Program-made: the position numbers and the translations under genes
From: Acanthornis magna
Taxonomy: Eukaryota > Chordata > Aves > Passeriformes > Acanthizidae
Direction: 5' to 3'
Assembly (NCBI GenBank): GCA_036785705.1
Contig: JAWUZG010000004.1
Coordinates: 10,264,501-10,328,500, forward strand
DNA length: 64,000 nucleotides
Shown: positions 25,099-37,630 of the stretch, piece after piece
How the letters are laid out: every line of letters starts with the position of its first letter
Numbering within the stretch: position 1 is the stretch's first letter
Notes under the pieces: model-generated
The model's input: the letters and a program-made list of their open reading frames with translations, nothing else
Database searches by the model: none
Told to the model about the DNA's origin: nothing

Positions 25099-28000
25099 AC
25101 AGAAAAAGGGAAAAAAGAAACTATTACAGTAAGTTTACATGCATTTTCAGCTTCCGGATCAATTGTTGTTGTAGGTATTGTATTAGCTCGTCAAAGGGCT
25201 TCCAGCTGCTAAGATAATTTGTCTGAACTAGAGATTGTGAATGCAAAGTAAAAAGCACAAGAGAATGCTAGAACAAGGTATCATTGAGACGTCCAATTTA
25301 TCAAAACCGTTCGATCATTCTAATTACTGTAGAGGACATGGTATAGTTTTAACTGTTGTAGCTGCATAGCACTAGGATGATGGCTAATTTAGGAAATATA
25401 ATACCCTGATATAAAGGGGATGCAATTTAATCTGGGGTCACTGGGATTTTTCATTTGGTGCTCCATAAAGAAACTACTCTCTAACACATTCCAAACTTTT
25501 TGCAATGAGATCTTAAGTGCTTTGCTAGAGACAGAATATCAGAGGGAAATGGACTAAAGATCTATATTTTTAGTGTTTACTTTGAAATTGAAATTGGCAC
25601 ATATGCCAGTAGTAAATTTTATCTGTCTGGTATTTGTACCATAGTTTGGCAATGTAAAGCAGCAATGTGTTTGGCACAAGGAAGTATCCACTTTGTTCTT
25701 CAGTTAGAGATAAGAAAAACAAAAAAAATATAAGTACAATAGCTCTCAGTGACCCACAGGGTACATTAATCTTGACTTCTATGTCAAATTTTGCATATTA
25801 GAAACCTATTCAGTTCATATGCAACAAACTCTGAACATGTGGAAGAGATGAGGATCAGCACAGCAGCAGGATAAGCTGCCAGTGTGCTTTCTCCTGCAGT
25901 TCAGATTCTCCAACAGTCTATGATATCTGTTGCAAAGACTCTTTACTATGGAAGGTTACCTCTGTCCTGAGGCCACACTGCAAAGGTCCAGTTCAACTTG
26001 GTTTCAAGGCTATTTTGGAAAAGTAGAAAGTAATAGAATATTCTGCTAACCCAGGACTAACCCCATTTACTTAATTTATCAATAGTAATAATATGCCTGG
26101 CAAAACCAAATAGTATGCGATTTTATAATCCCCATTTCTAATTTTAATTAATTCAATTATTGAATTTTCAGGAACTCTTCTTTTTCCTGTAGAGCTTAAA
26201 GTCTAGAAGACAGTAAAAGAAATTTTATAACATTCTAAGTAAGCTTTTTTTTTTAGAAGAAATAGATAGCATTTTGAAATGGCAGTAACCTTTGTCTTTC
26301 TAGGTAATGGGAATACTGTAGGAATTCATGGCCCAATGGAGCTGATGGATGAAGTAGATGTTGAAAAAGGACTGAAAGAGAAGCATGAGAAAATAAATTT
26401 TACTCTTAAGAATTTCTAGGCTTTCTTTTTTTCTGAATCAGACATGCAGATCTCTCTGCTTCCTTGCCATTGCTTCTCCAATTAGGGACTTCATGTGTAA
26501 CTTGGAGATAAGTCTAATTGAAACTCTCAGAAACTTCATCTTCTTGAATCTCTGTGATCTTTATTCTTTTGGTAGTACATAAATAGGCTTAACTAGTATC
26601 TCTTCAGCTGTACAGCTGCTTACTTATTTATTACTCTTTCATTTCTGTTGCACTGCTTTTGTAAGATTTGATTTTAAACTAGTGTCTAACTAGAACAAAC
26701 AATTATGCAAATGAAAAATTAGATCCTTCGACACTTCAGAGAACTGCTACAAATTTAATTGCTACAAGAAACCACAAAGAATCAGTTAATTCCAGAATAA
26801 TTCAACATCTGTTAGCAAATTTAAAGAAGACACTGAATTTATTGTAGATCTGTAAATACTCAGCAACTTGGCAGGTGGTATTTTTATGGAGCAGAGAACA
26901 AAACAGAAAAAAAATAAATGAACTTAATTTTTCTGGGTAAGGGACATTGTTGCATAATATATATAGAAAATATGATAACTTCTTAGTCTTGGGAAGGCTT
27001 TGTTGTTGCCGTTCATATGTTTTTTTTAAGATTTTATTGCAACTTTGGAGCTCATTCCATTTGGTGCTACATATGGAATTGTCTGTGCTAAATTTGCTTT
27101 TTCAGTGATTCAGGTATCACGTTTCTCATATACTGCAGAAAACATCAGGCGGTTTATTTCTATGGGATATTATAAAGAGTGTTACTGGCACAGCAGAGCC
27201 TGAGGAAAGAGGAGATCTCATGGAAGGCTGCTGATCCCTACAAAGTTCAGTTTATGTTGCAAAGAATGACACATGAAACCTCTGCTCCGAAGTGTCATCT
27301 GAGCTGGCACAACTGTCAGATGACAGGCAGATGCATATTGTGTACAAATAGCTGAGAGGCAGGACTGCAAGGCAGGATCACTAGGGATCGCAGATGGTAA
27401 TTCCTGAAACAGGTCATTTGTGAGGATGTGGTTTTAACTTTATGATGCCCAGTTTGCTTCATCTTAGGGGTGTAAAAGTTGGGACAATTAGTCTTTGAAG
27501 TCTGAAATCAAAAACCAAAATTTTCAAATATTAGTAATTATATAAAAATATTTCTGTAACAGCTGATCTGGGAAAACCTTAAGACCACTTTCATAAAAAC
27601 ATGTTGACGCTAAATTGGTTTTCCCAGTAAGAGGTTATGGCTAGTGACCATGGACAGATGTCTTCCGTTCCTGTTAACATAAAAGATTTGCTAATGATAC
27701 GCACGACGATGTAAATGACTCTGTCCAGGTAGCAGAGAGGGGGCAGAGCTTAGGGCCATGTGGGCATGGCTGAGTTGCTATTCTGTTATGCAGAAAGGCA
27801 ATGAGGATGCAGATGCTGCCACTGAGAATAGTTGGCAGCACACAGCCATTTGCAAACCTCAAGAGGATTCACTGAAGCATCACTAGGGAACCAGAAGGAT
27901 CAATAAGATGAAAAAAAGTCAGCTCTATGAAGTGCTGGGGATTTTTGTTCCACTTTCCCTCCTACTCGTGGTGTTATCTACAGAAAAGTAATTTGCAGAC

Positions 28001-29782
28001 AAATCTCTGTGTTAATCTCATTGAATCTCATTGAATCAAACCAAAGATGAAGTCTTAAAATTGTTGAAAAACAAAAAACTGTTAAAAAAAAAAAAGAAAA
28101 AAGCTAAAAGAATTTTAGCTCAAGGTCAATTATTCTCTGTTTGACAACGGTCTAGATTCTTTCTTATATATCTCAAATATATGGTCAGGAACACGAGGAC
28201 TGATATAATTACATATAACTATTAAAAAGGTGATTTTACTATTGTTTATTATTAGCCAGCTAGCTAAACCAATACTGACCAGCTTTTGGCTATACCCTTG
28301 CTAGAAGACAAGGGTAATTAAATTATATGCAATAAAGGCTCGTACAAGATAAAACTCTTTAACTATTGGTTCTGTTCCTTCTCATTCCATTTTCTCATTA
28401 TGCACATGGAACATTTTTCCATGGCACTCTGCAATCTCCAAACAAATTCTGAACACAGGCACAGTCATTTCAATGCAAGACAGAAGTTGTCAACTGATAT
28501 TCCCTTTATTCCTTTCAAAATGCTTTTTCTTTATGAGAACATATATAAAACAAAAAGTGTGCTGTGGAATACTTTGTTTAGGAAAGATCTCTGCTTAAGA
28601 TCTACTTCCTAAAATGTGAGAGAATAAGATATTTTCCAGCTTATTTATCAAAATTCACTGACAAAAAGAAGGTTTACAGTGTGAAAATGGAACTTGCTTT
28701 TAGAGTTAGGCTCTGATCATAAAAGTAGATCATAAAAACCTTTATATATTGACTGAAGAATCTTTCTGACCATGAAAAATTAAATTTTATTGAGGATCAC
28801 CAAAATTTTGAAGATATTATCAAATTCTTTTTTCCCCTCATATTTTCCCAATATTTCCTGCTACAAAAGGTGGAAAACCATTTGTTTTATATCCTGGTTA
28901 AGAAGAATTTCCTTAAACTCAGGAAACTGGCTTTCATATATAAGCTATATATTGTACAGGATGACAGAAAAAAACATTGTAGAATAATTTTTAGCTCCTT
29001 GTAGTGTACAACTTTCATAAATATTTAGACAGCAAATTACCTGTCTCTCATAAAAAACTCAAAACATTGTTGAAAATTACTTTCTATAAATTCTACTATT
29101 ATGTATAATCTTAAGACCAGTAAAAACTTTCAGATATTGGAGGCTATAGTTTGATAAAAAGAGATAAAATTTATCTCTCATCATACTTTTAGTTGAATAC
29201 TGAATTAGGATAAAAGCACAAATAACCCCTGGCAATACAGAGTGCCATTGCAGATTCCTGTTGTATCACAAAGATGTGGGTTATGTTTTGCATAATAATT
29301 ACTTGAGGCCTTTTTCCCATCTGGAAATCAGAAACTGAGTATGTCAGTGCAGTGGTCGCCCATATGCAGTGTCAAGCTTTCTGGGATGGACCTTTTGTTT
29401 CCCTCAGAATAATTTTTGTCCTGTGGCCCTGGATGTAAATCAAAAATAACCTATCTCAGATCTTGTATATTTTCTGATAATATTCTAGAGTTTTTTTTCC
29501 TCAGACTTAGCAGGCTGGGACACTTTGACATGATCCTGAGCAAGAAAAAAACATCAGCTGGGTCTTAGAAAACAATCAGTTGCTAGTACGTGAAGCATTG
29601 TTCAAGGCGTCCTTTCTCCTCCTTTTCTCTTTTCTGAGCTAAATATGTCTCATAGTCTTCATGTGCTTGACTGAAATTGTGGGGGCTGGACTTAAGGAGG
29701 GGAAATGTTAATCTCATAAAATCAAACTGAAGATGAATTCTTAAACTGGAAAGTCTTTAAAATGAAAAACTATTAAAAAATT
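25098..29782. other. Non-coding stretch; one small exon-like frame
   Basis: No gene can be assigned. An ATG-started 46-codon frame at 26279-26419 contains an acceptor-like TTTGTCTTTCTAG at 26291-26303 and is hydrophilic and charged after that point. It is reported as a finding, not a gene. A segment at 28011-28091 resembles one at 29707-29781. An A-run lies near 28084. Confidence 0.5.
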
Positions 29783-29822
29783 GGTCCTGTGGTCCTGTGG
29801 TCCTGTGGTCCTGTGGTCCTGT
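29783..29822 (+). repeat. Five perfect copies of an 8-bp unit (GGTCCTGT)
   Basis: The units run 29783-29790, 29791-29798, 29799-29806, 29807-29814 and 29815-29822 without a mismatch. This is an uncommon 8-mer minisatellite and probably variable in length. It explains the repeated TGPQDHR pattern of the minus-strand frame at 29757-29978. Confidence 0.95.
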
Positions 29823-31545
29823 GGCTGTTATGGGATTGTGAGAGGGAATTGCTGCCATTCTGTAGCATCTTCTTACTGCTCCCCACTCTGCAAGCTCTTT
29901 GCTAAATCTCTTGCAGTGACAAGGCCTAAGCAAACTTCCAGTTTCAGGTGAGAGAAATATTAGTTTTTCATATGACAAATAACCAAAATGTATGTAGTCT
30001 TTTTAGATGAGTCAGGGTTTAGTTATTTAAAACTGAAGACATTCCTTTTTTCTGGTTCATTTATTATTGCTGGGTTTGTGAGTTTGGAAAATTATGGATT
30101 TCAAGCCTCCATGAACCACTGAATATGGATCCCACATGCTTACTGCCAACATGTAGGAAGGATGTGTGTAGACACAATGGCTTCAACACAAGTTTCTTAG
30201 CAGATGCATGGAATAGTTCTGAGACCATAAATATGAAACCTTATTGTTGCAAGGCAACAAAAGCACAGGCTATAAGTTAAAGACTGTAAAGTAGGTTAAT
30301 GTAAAGTAAATTTCTATTATATTCTCCCCCCTAAACAAGGAGGTCCTTTCAACCCCCTATTTTCACTGTGTTATTTTATCTTCATTATGATGCTACATGA
30401 TCCAGACTAGTCTGCAAGAATACTTGCTATCTTTGGCATTTTTGCACAATATCACTTTCTCTAACCAGAACCCCAGTCTTACTTTGCTTTTACACATCAC
30501 AATCGCCCATCTGGATGTCTTCTGTTTCCAACGTCCCTTTGCTGTGTTCCCTTATTTGAAAGAGCAGATCCCAATACAGGTTTCAGAATGACGGAAGGGA
30601 GCCACTGATACTGCCAAGGCAAAGATAGTTCCTTTGTCCATAATCACAATGGATGAATTTTGAAAAATACAGACTAATCCATCTATTTGTTTCACTTTGC
30701 TGAATGTAGACATTTACAGCTCTATCTCCGGAAGAGAAGTTGCCATTCAGGCATCTATTTTCCTTAGTTTCTGTGTTTTTTCCCAGATTTAAGATGATAG
30801 TGGATTATGAGAAAAAATAGAGACATTATGGCTGCTGATTTGTTTTGTTTCATTTGCTTTATTTCCATGCTGTTATCCAGAAAGCAGGTGACCGAATACT
30901 TCAACTATTGAATTTCCACAGTCTAATGTTTTAAATGGTCCATAATGGCCAATGATTCATAATTCAAACTCTGCATTCTATGCTACTAAGGGTTCAGCAG
31001 CTCGGCACATTGTTGTCTTTGGAGACTATAAATTGAAGGAACAGATGCAGTGAAATCATCAGAAATTCCTTGAGACTGAAGATTCTCTTCTAGCCCTCCA
31101 GAAATGCTCTGCAAGAGAAGGAAGAAAAGGAGCTCAGGAATGAAACAGCCCATCCACCAAATGCAGTTTACTACCTCTTGCTTAAAGGCAACTTTTTCCC
31201 ACACATCTGAAAGATAATACAATGGCTGTTACAGAATTTGCTCCTGGAGAGATCTGGAAAAATACAAACCTGGGCAGTGTAGAGCTGTACTCGATGAATT
31301 AGTAGCAAACATAACAAAGGATAAAATCAATTGATGTCTGGATAAATACAATATATTGAGGAAAAATAGCCACAAATTTTCTACAGGGAAATTATGCTTT
31401 GCAATGGTTTTGGAATTCTTTGAGACAATCACGGAGGTAAGATGATCCGGGTTGATAACTTTCGCAGATTAAACAAAATTCCTTTTCAACAGTCCTTGAA
31501 GAAACTAAGCAACAGCTTAGATCTTAAGGATCAAATGTGTTCTTG
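29823..31545. other. Non-coding stretch, nothing recognised
   Basis: No gene or repeat identified. Frames at 30986-31222 and 31229-31432 (minus) lack recognisable features. Confidence 0.6.
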
Positions 31546-31634
31546 AATGGAAAAAGGAAAGAGGAAGGAGAGAGGGAAAAGGGAGTGACAGGGAGGGAAA
31601 AGAAGGCAAAGGAAGTGAGAAAAAGGGAAAGAAA
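31546..31634 (+). repeat. Polypurine (GA-rich) tract
   Basis: Nearly 90 bases are almost entirely G and A, broken by only a few pyrimidines. Such homopurine tracts can form triplex structures and often represent decayed GA/GGAA microsatellites. Confidence 0.8.
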
Positions 31635-31769
31635 TGCAATTCTATCCAAGGCAAGGGAAGGGAAGACCTAATTATTTATTTTTATGTCAGAGTTTAACGC
31701 TATTAGAGTGCTTCAAGAATACATGCTGGATACAATGCTCCCGTACATTAGGAGCAATAAAGAGGAGAG

Positions 31770-32510
31770 TTGGTGGTGGAAAACTGGACAAGGCTGAGTG
31801 ACAATGTAATGGAATTCCTGTAGTTAAATGCAAAATCATGAATACAGGAAAACAATTTTATTTCACATTTAACAGTCTTGGACTTTGAATGACCATAAAT
31901 ACTTAGGATGAGGTGTTGGCACTACTTTGGATAACTCCATGAAAATAGCTTATCTGAAATGACTAGTGATCTGTTGTGTGGGAAAGAATAAAACCCAAGA
32001 AAAAAGGACAGCACCAATTCCCGTCCTTCAAAACACGAGAACACAAACAGAAATCACTAAACCATATCACTCCACAAGTCCCTGTTTGGCCTGCATGTTG
32101 AATATCATGTGCAGTCCTGGTCAATATCTTGAAAAGGCTGTAGTACAACAGGAAAAAATATAGAAGAGCACAAAGATGACCAATGTTTTTGAACATCTTC
32201 CATACTGGAAATGACTAAGTAAACAAACTTAAAATCAACCAAAAAATGGTATTTTTTCCACATCAGGTATGTTTGAACTGCAGGGTTCTGTTCTGCAGAA
32301 TATTGAGTATTGTGAAAGCTTCTGGTGGTTTAAGAAAAGAAGCAGAGAGATTAGTGAAAGAAAAATCCAGACAATTTATCTGGCTCATGAGGTTACTGAT
32401 ATGCAAATTGCTACCGTTTGAGGAAGAGTTGTGCTTCACATTTCAAATTGGAATTTGTAGGCTATATTTAGAGACAGGTATGAATGGTATGGTCCTTTAG
32501 CCTCCTCCAC
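31770..32510 (+). mobile_element. Ancient, decayed CR1 LINE: ORF2 C-terminal part and 3' region
   Basis: Broken translations follow the order of the CR1 ORF2 C-terminus. A segment equivalent to NLM-F-KCKVMHIG lies near 31810. Near 32100 there is an I-M-C-S-P-G-Q segment in place of the usual Y-C-V-Q-F-W, followed by KAVVQQEKI and KSTKMT, matching the RVQRRATKM block. At 32285-32400 the text reads like an old CR1 3' region (CTGCAGAATATTGAGTATTG, then a purine-rich GAGATTAGTGAAAGAAAAAT piece). Multiple stops and shifts and the low similarity mean this is much older than the copy at 58903-59785. Confidence 0.75.
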
Positions 32511-35500
32511 TCTGTTTATTCTCAAATGATGATAAAAATGTGTATGGTGGAATTTTATCAATGTTGTCATTATTTTTGTACTCACATTTCTGGCATTTTC
32601 TTTTCAATTTGACTACCCTGCAGTCTCTCCTGGAAAGCTTTTGGTTTACTTGATTTTGAAAAAAAAGTGGTCAAGTTTAGGCTGAAATCTCAAAAATAGT
32701 TGCAATGCGAATATTAAAATCAGGGAACACTGAAATGCAGGAATGTCAATATTAAGAATTAGGTACAAAAATATAGAACAAGGTATTAATTATGCATTTT
32801 TAAGATACCTACCTAAGAATTGCAGGATGATTTTATATTGAAAAAATTAAATTATTTGAAGGCACTATTTAATTATGAGAATCCAGATGGTATTGTTGAG
32901 GTGTTGTTCTTATTGATCTCAAACTGTCTGATGAATGACTTAGTTTCACTTGGAGCACAATAAACTATGCTATCATCAAATCAGTTCTTATTAGCTGCAT
33001 CAAAATAAGCAGGACTTGTTAACTACTATGTCCAGGGGGAACATGAATAAATGAATGTCTGGAGTTTCTGAAAATAGTGTCACTGCACAGATTGAATGAA
33101 CCAAGAGTCATGCACTTCAAAATTGAACTGTAATAAAAAATGAGAAAAAAGCCATGACCCCATAATGCAGGTTTCCTAACTAGGGTAATAATTGTTTAAA
33201 CTTAACAGTGAATGAGAATATTAAAAAGAAGTCATTAATAAATGATGCTTCTTAAGAGAGTGCTTATTGGTGTAGAGAGAGAGCTTATTTATTGTCATAA
33301 ATTTGACATTTATGTGTCATATTTTTGTTTTCTTTTAAATCCTACATAAATTCTAGTACGATAAACTATACAGATTCTTTAAAATAATATATGAGAATTA
33401 CATGAGGCTATGAAAATGGTAACTTGCCAGCTACATACTTTTGTTTTCCCTTTCGTGCAGAACCTTTCTTTAAATTTAAATGGTAATGGCAATTATAATA
33501 GTCTTGTGCAACTGGTGATCACTCCTACCTTTAATATCCCTGAAATACTTACATATGCATGTAAGTATAGGTACTGCTGCTGAATCATGGCAGATCCAGG
33601 ACTGCATGTATCTAGAAGACATTAAGTTCTCCTGGTTTATTGACTTGAAGCAAAATATATAAGGAGCAAATTAAACCCCAGTGAAGTTAATTGTATTGTT
33701 TGAACTAACTTCAATAAAGTCTTGATCAGCTTTTCACATTAGGGATACAGAGTGGGTTTTAAGTGATTGTTTTTAGATGATAGCCCTGAAAAATAGTCAT
33801 ATTAATAATCTGATTTTTTTCAGATGATGCATATATAGAATTGAAATTCTTTATGTAGAATACATTTTTTTTTTGTGGAAATACACATTCTGCTGTAAAA
33901 ATAATTATATACCAAATAACTTGGAAAAAAGGTGTTGTCCTTAGAGTATCAGAAACACTGTAGTTCACAGCTGGCAAACAAAATGAATGATTGAGGCTTA
34001 TGAAAATCAGCTACCTCTCTCTAAAGACAGTCTCAGAAAAGATGGTAGCATATATGCTTCCAAAAAGAAAATATTTGATTACAAAGGGTCTAGTCACTGA
34101 CAACAGCACAAAATTCAGTGTTGAGAGACTAAAGTTAGGTTTATTTAAACCTGAAAAAGCTCTAAATACTTTTGAGGTATATTCACACAGCACTAGAATG
34201 TTTCACTCATAGGAAGTTGGGAAAAATTGTTTTTACTACTTTCTTAAGGTAAATCAGATTTTTTTCTCCATATATTTAGATCTAATTTTCATGACAAAAT
34301 ATCTAGCTGGCGTGTGTGTAGAGAAGGCTTTGCGGTGTCCTTTCTGTCTTTGGAATTAGTGGCATTTGGTCCTTGTATTGACCCCCTTTCTACATGAGTC
34401 TGTGTCATAGTTTGTGTTACACTTCCAGAGTAATTTTGCATATAAAGCACAGCTCTCCCTGCTTCCTTAGTAGCTTCAACTTATTAAGGAACTGTTATCT
34501 TTGAAAATGGTCTAGAAGCTGTCAAAGTATTTATGAACCTATTTTTTTCTCCCTGAAGGTTTTTTTAAAGAATAATCCTCACTCAGGAACTATTATTTTG
34601 CGACTTTAAAAATCCGTGTTCTCGGAGGACTTGGTAATGTAATCTCTCATTTACAGCACAAAATACATTACAAAATATGAAATATAGTTTATCATCACAT
34701 ATAAACAGTGTACAAACTGTTCCTCTAACTGGATAAAATCAGAAAATGTGTTTATTATTGCCCAAGATTCTGTTGTCTTCTGGCTGACATATGGACACCT
34801 TCCAGTTCTCTTAATTTTCAATGCTGGTGGGACATAGTCACTGAAGGTGACATATGGCAGGTGTCACAATTACACCTTTGAGATCCAACAGATGTTCCAG
34901 TAACTGTCTTTCATATCTACTGAGTTCATTCCTTAATTCTTCAATTTAATTTTGAAGGAGACTTATAAATATGCTTAGGCATCTAATGCCCACTGTTATC
35001 ACAGAATCTGGGTGCCTAAATGCCCTCATAAATCTGGCCTTATCCAATGGACTAGACGTATACAAATTTAACTTGAATTCCAGGCAGCAATTTCTCTACT
35101 TTCAAGGTTTATGAAAAAGGAGAAAGGATACTTCTGTTCAAGTTATTAATCTATCTGCACAGTACTGAATACACAATCAGAAGTAGCAAAATGCCACAAC
35201 TGGACTCAGAATTTTACACTTCCACAAAATCAACAATGAATAGGAAGAAAGTGCTTTAACAGACCAAAACATTACTCTAGTGCCCAGATCAGACCAGCTC
35301 CAAATTCTGCTATTTTGTTTTCTCCCAGATGTCTAGGAACATGCATATGATCACTGACAAATCCTTACTGTCCCCTAAAAAAGTAAAAGGTGTTAGTGAA
35401 AAATTGTATTAATTACAACCTGTTGGCCTAGGATAAAGACCTTTCAAAACTTACTTTTGCATTGGTATTTTAGCAGCTAAATTAAAAATTGAAATCTTTA

Positions 35501-36401
35501 GTATAATGACAAACTGTGGTAGAAAGAGTAATCTGTGAACAGAAAGCTCAACTTGTTATCACTAAGTGCTGCATAATCATGTATTTTTAGAAAAATGCGA
35601 TGCAAAAAGATGGGCACAGCAACTGAACAGTGAGCGCTACTGAAGCTGGATGTTAAGAGCAAAGAATGGCATATGTGACACAGGAAAATTATGGAACCTA
35701 GAGGCAAGGTCAAATTGTCTGTAATGTCTCTAACCATAAGAAGTTCTCAGCTTGCAGCTTCCGAGCAGTGAAATCTTCTGTGTCATATTTCTTACCAGCT
35801 CCCACTTTTGCTGCTTTCACTGTAAGATAACGTCTGGTTATTATGGGAAGCTGTTTGGAGATGAGGACTGTCAACAATATGCACCGTCTGTAAGCATTTG
35901 TGCCATTTGCCTCAATTCACTATAAATTGTTCTCTTCAGGCCCTTAATTCAAACTCTGCTGTTGATTCTCTCATATAATATGTAGACTATTTTATTGGGA
36001 AAAAAAGAGTACCCAACTTAGCAAAGCAGACCATATCTAATCAACTTCCAGTTTTGCTGGCATAAAAGCAAGTATAATTCATGCAGAATTTGGAATTATT
36101 CTGTATTTCGTTGGTTGTTACATTTCCTATTGCTATTATGACTCTTGGCGTATTTTAAACATAATTAGATAAAAAGGACATAAGGCAAACAAAAAACCCC
36201 TGAAACATAGAAAACTAGAAGAATTTGTGCAAGTGAAATGTGAGAGGATTCTTTTGAACCTGAGAATCTGACCAGTGAGGTCAATTACTTGTGACAGGAC
36301 TTGATCCTGTCCCTTCTCAGACTAATATTTGCTTTCCAGTTCTTGGTATTTAATAAGGGTTTCAAATTGTTGTTTTTTCACGTAAATTGCTGATAAAATT
36401 T
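32511..36401. other. Non-coding stretch; possible old amniote repeat motif
   Basis: No gene was recognised. Around 34970-35045 the wording CTTAGGCATCTAATGCC and GTGCCTAAATGCCC...AATCTGGCC resembles a motif of ancient repeats dispersed in reptile and bird genomes, but this is a weak match from memory. Other frames (33759-34212 on both strands, 35498-35737) overlap or lack domains. Confidence 0.5.
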
Positions 36402-36999
36402 TGTTGTGGTTTAACACTTGTAGGCAACTCAACCCCACACGGCTTCTCACTTATTCACCCACCAGTGGGATGGGGGAGAAATGGGGAGGATAAAAGTGAG
36501 AAAACTCGTGGGTTGAGATAAAGGCAATTTAATAGGTAAAGCAAAAATTGTGTGTGCAAGCAAAAGCCAAAAAAAAAAAAAAAGAATTAATTCACTACTT
36601 CCCACCAGCAGGCAGATGTTTAGCTATTTCCAGGAAAGCAGGGCTCCATCACATCTGGTGGTTATTTGGGAAGACAAATTTCTTAACCCTGCACGGCACC
36701 TCTTTCTCCTTTCCCTGAGCTTTCATTGCTGAGCATGATGCTGTGTAGTATGGATTGACCCTTTGGTCAGATTGGGTCAGCTGCTCTGGCTGTGTCACCT
36801 CCAAGTCCTTTTTCACCCCCAGACTCCTTGCTCGTGGGGTGGAGTGAGAAAAACCAAAGTTCTTGCTTGACACTGCGTCAGCACTGGTCAGAGCCTGCTG
36901 AAACACTGGTGTGTTGTCAACACTGTTTTGGTCACAGGTCCAAAGCATAGCACCATATGAGCTACTGTGAAAAAAAAAGCCCCAGCCAAAGCCAGTACA
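36402..36999 (-). mobile_element. ERVL-like LTR, antisense
   Basis: On the minus strand the element begins TGTACTGGCTTTGGCTGGG and ends TTAAACCACAACA, the canonical ends of a very common avian ERV LTR. Inside are the family's usual blocks: GACCAAAGGGTCAATCC, a degraded TATA/initiator region near CATGCTCAGCAATGAAAGC, GATGGAGCCCTGCTTTCCTG, a signal ATTAAA (minus, at 36528-36533) and CTCAACCCACGAGTTTTCTC. An A-run at about 36570-36584 has expanded. No matching target duplication is found around this single LTR, which fits either a decayed solo LTR or a 3' LTR whose proviral body lies on the right. ERVL assignment is from sequence memory. Confidence 0.85.
36528..36533 (-). terminator. LTR polyadenylation signal (ATTAAA on minus strand)
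   Basis: The plus strand reads TTTAAT within the R region of the antisense LTR. The same hexamer is at the equivalent place in the related LTR at 47412-47961. Confidence 0.55.
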
Positions 37000-37630
37000 C
37001 TCTACACTCGTCAGTCCATACAATATATGCCATGTCCAATATATCCTCATTTGGTATCTCTTTACTTCCCATCCTTTGTTACATAAGCTGACGTAATTTC
37101 CTTAGTCTATTAGTCATTCCTATAAGGTGTGCATAAAATACTCATTGAGGTCCTTTAGTCCATTATTTCAGTTCTATCCATTATGGTAGTCACTCAGCAT
37201 GGGAAACACTGGATGTTGCACAGAGTTACTGGGCACCAAAGACAGCTTGTGATGGGTCACTGCTGCACTTGCACATTTCGTGTGAGACTCATCCTCCACT
37301 AGTCCATGTGTTTCCTGCTATTGTACTTTGTATAACATGCAAGTCAAATAATGGGTTACAAGAGTTCAAAGGTTGCTCCATTGCACATTTAAATACTTTT
37401 ATATCCCTTCCTAAGATCTGCTTTTCTGCTGCTGTTCCATAAGGAAATTGATACAAAACTTTTAGGATAAAACAAAAACTTGAAATTCCTTTATACACAC
37501 GTATAGAAACGTCCCCAGTTTTGAACGGGGAAATTTGCAGGCAGGCCACTGGAAAAAAAAACCCCTGATACTCAGGTAGGGTAAATAAAGACATTAAATA
37601 AACTAAATCAACTCTATTTATCCGTATCAA
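37000..37630 (-). mobile_element. Probable internal ERVL-like sequence next to the 3' LTR
   Basis: This region lies upstream of the LTR in the sense (minus) direction and joins it at the TGTACTGG end, where proviral sequence would be expected. A single uninterrupted frame of 113 codons (37630-37289, minus, with a non-ATG start) leads into stop-containing sequence before the LTR. No polypurine tract is obvious, only a purine-leaning GAGTGTAGAG, and I cannot match the frame to gag, pol or env. The assignment rests on position, orientation and a remembered similarity of the last ~60 bases to the 3' end of avian ERVL internals. It may instead be ordinary flanking DNA. Confidence 0.4.

Noticed and set aside
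36649..37050. 133-codon minus-strand frame as a protein gene
   Set aside because: It covers most of the ERVL-like LTR in its own orientation. LTRs of this type are not expected to encode proteins.
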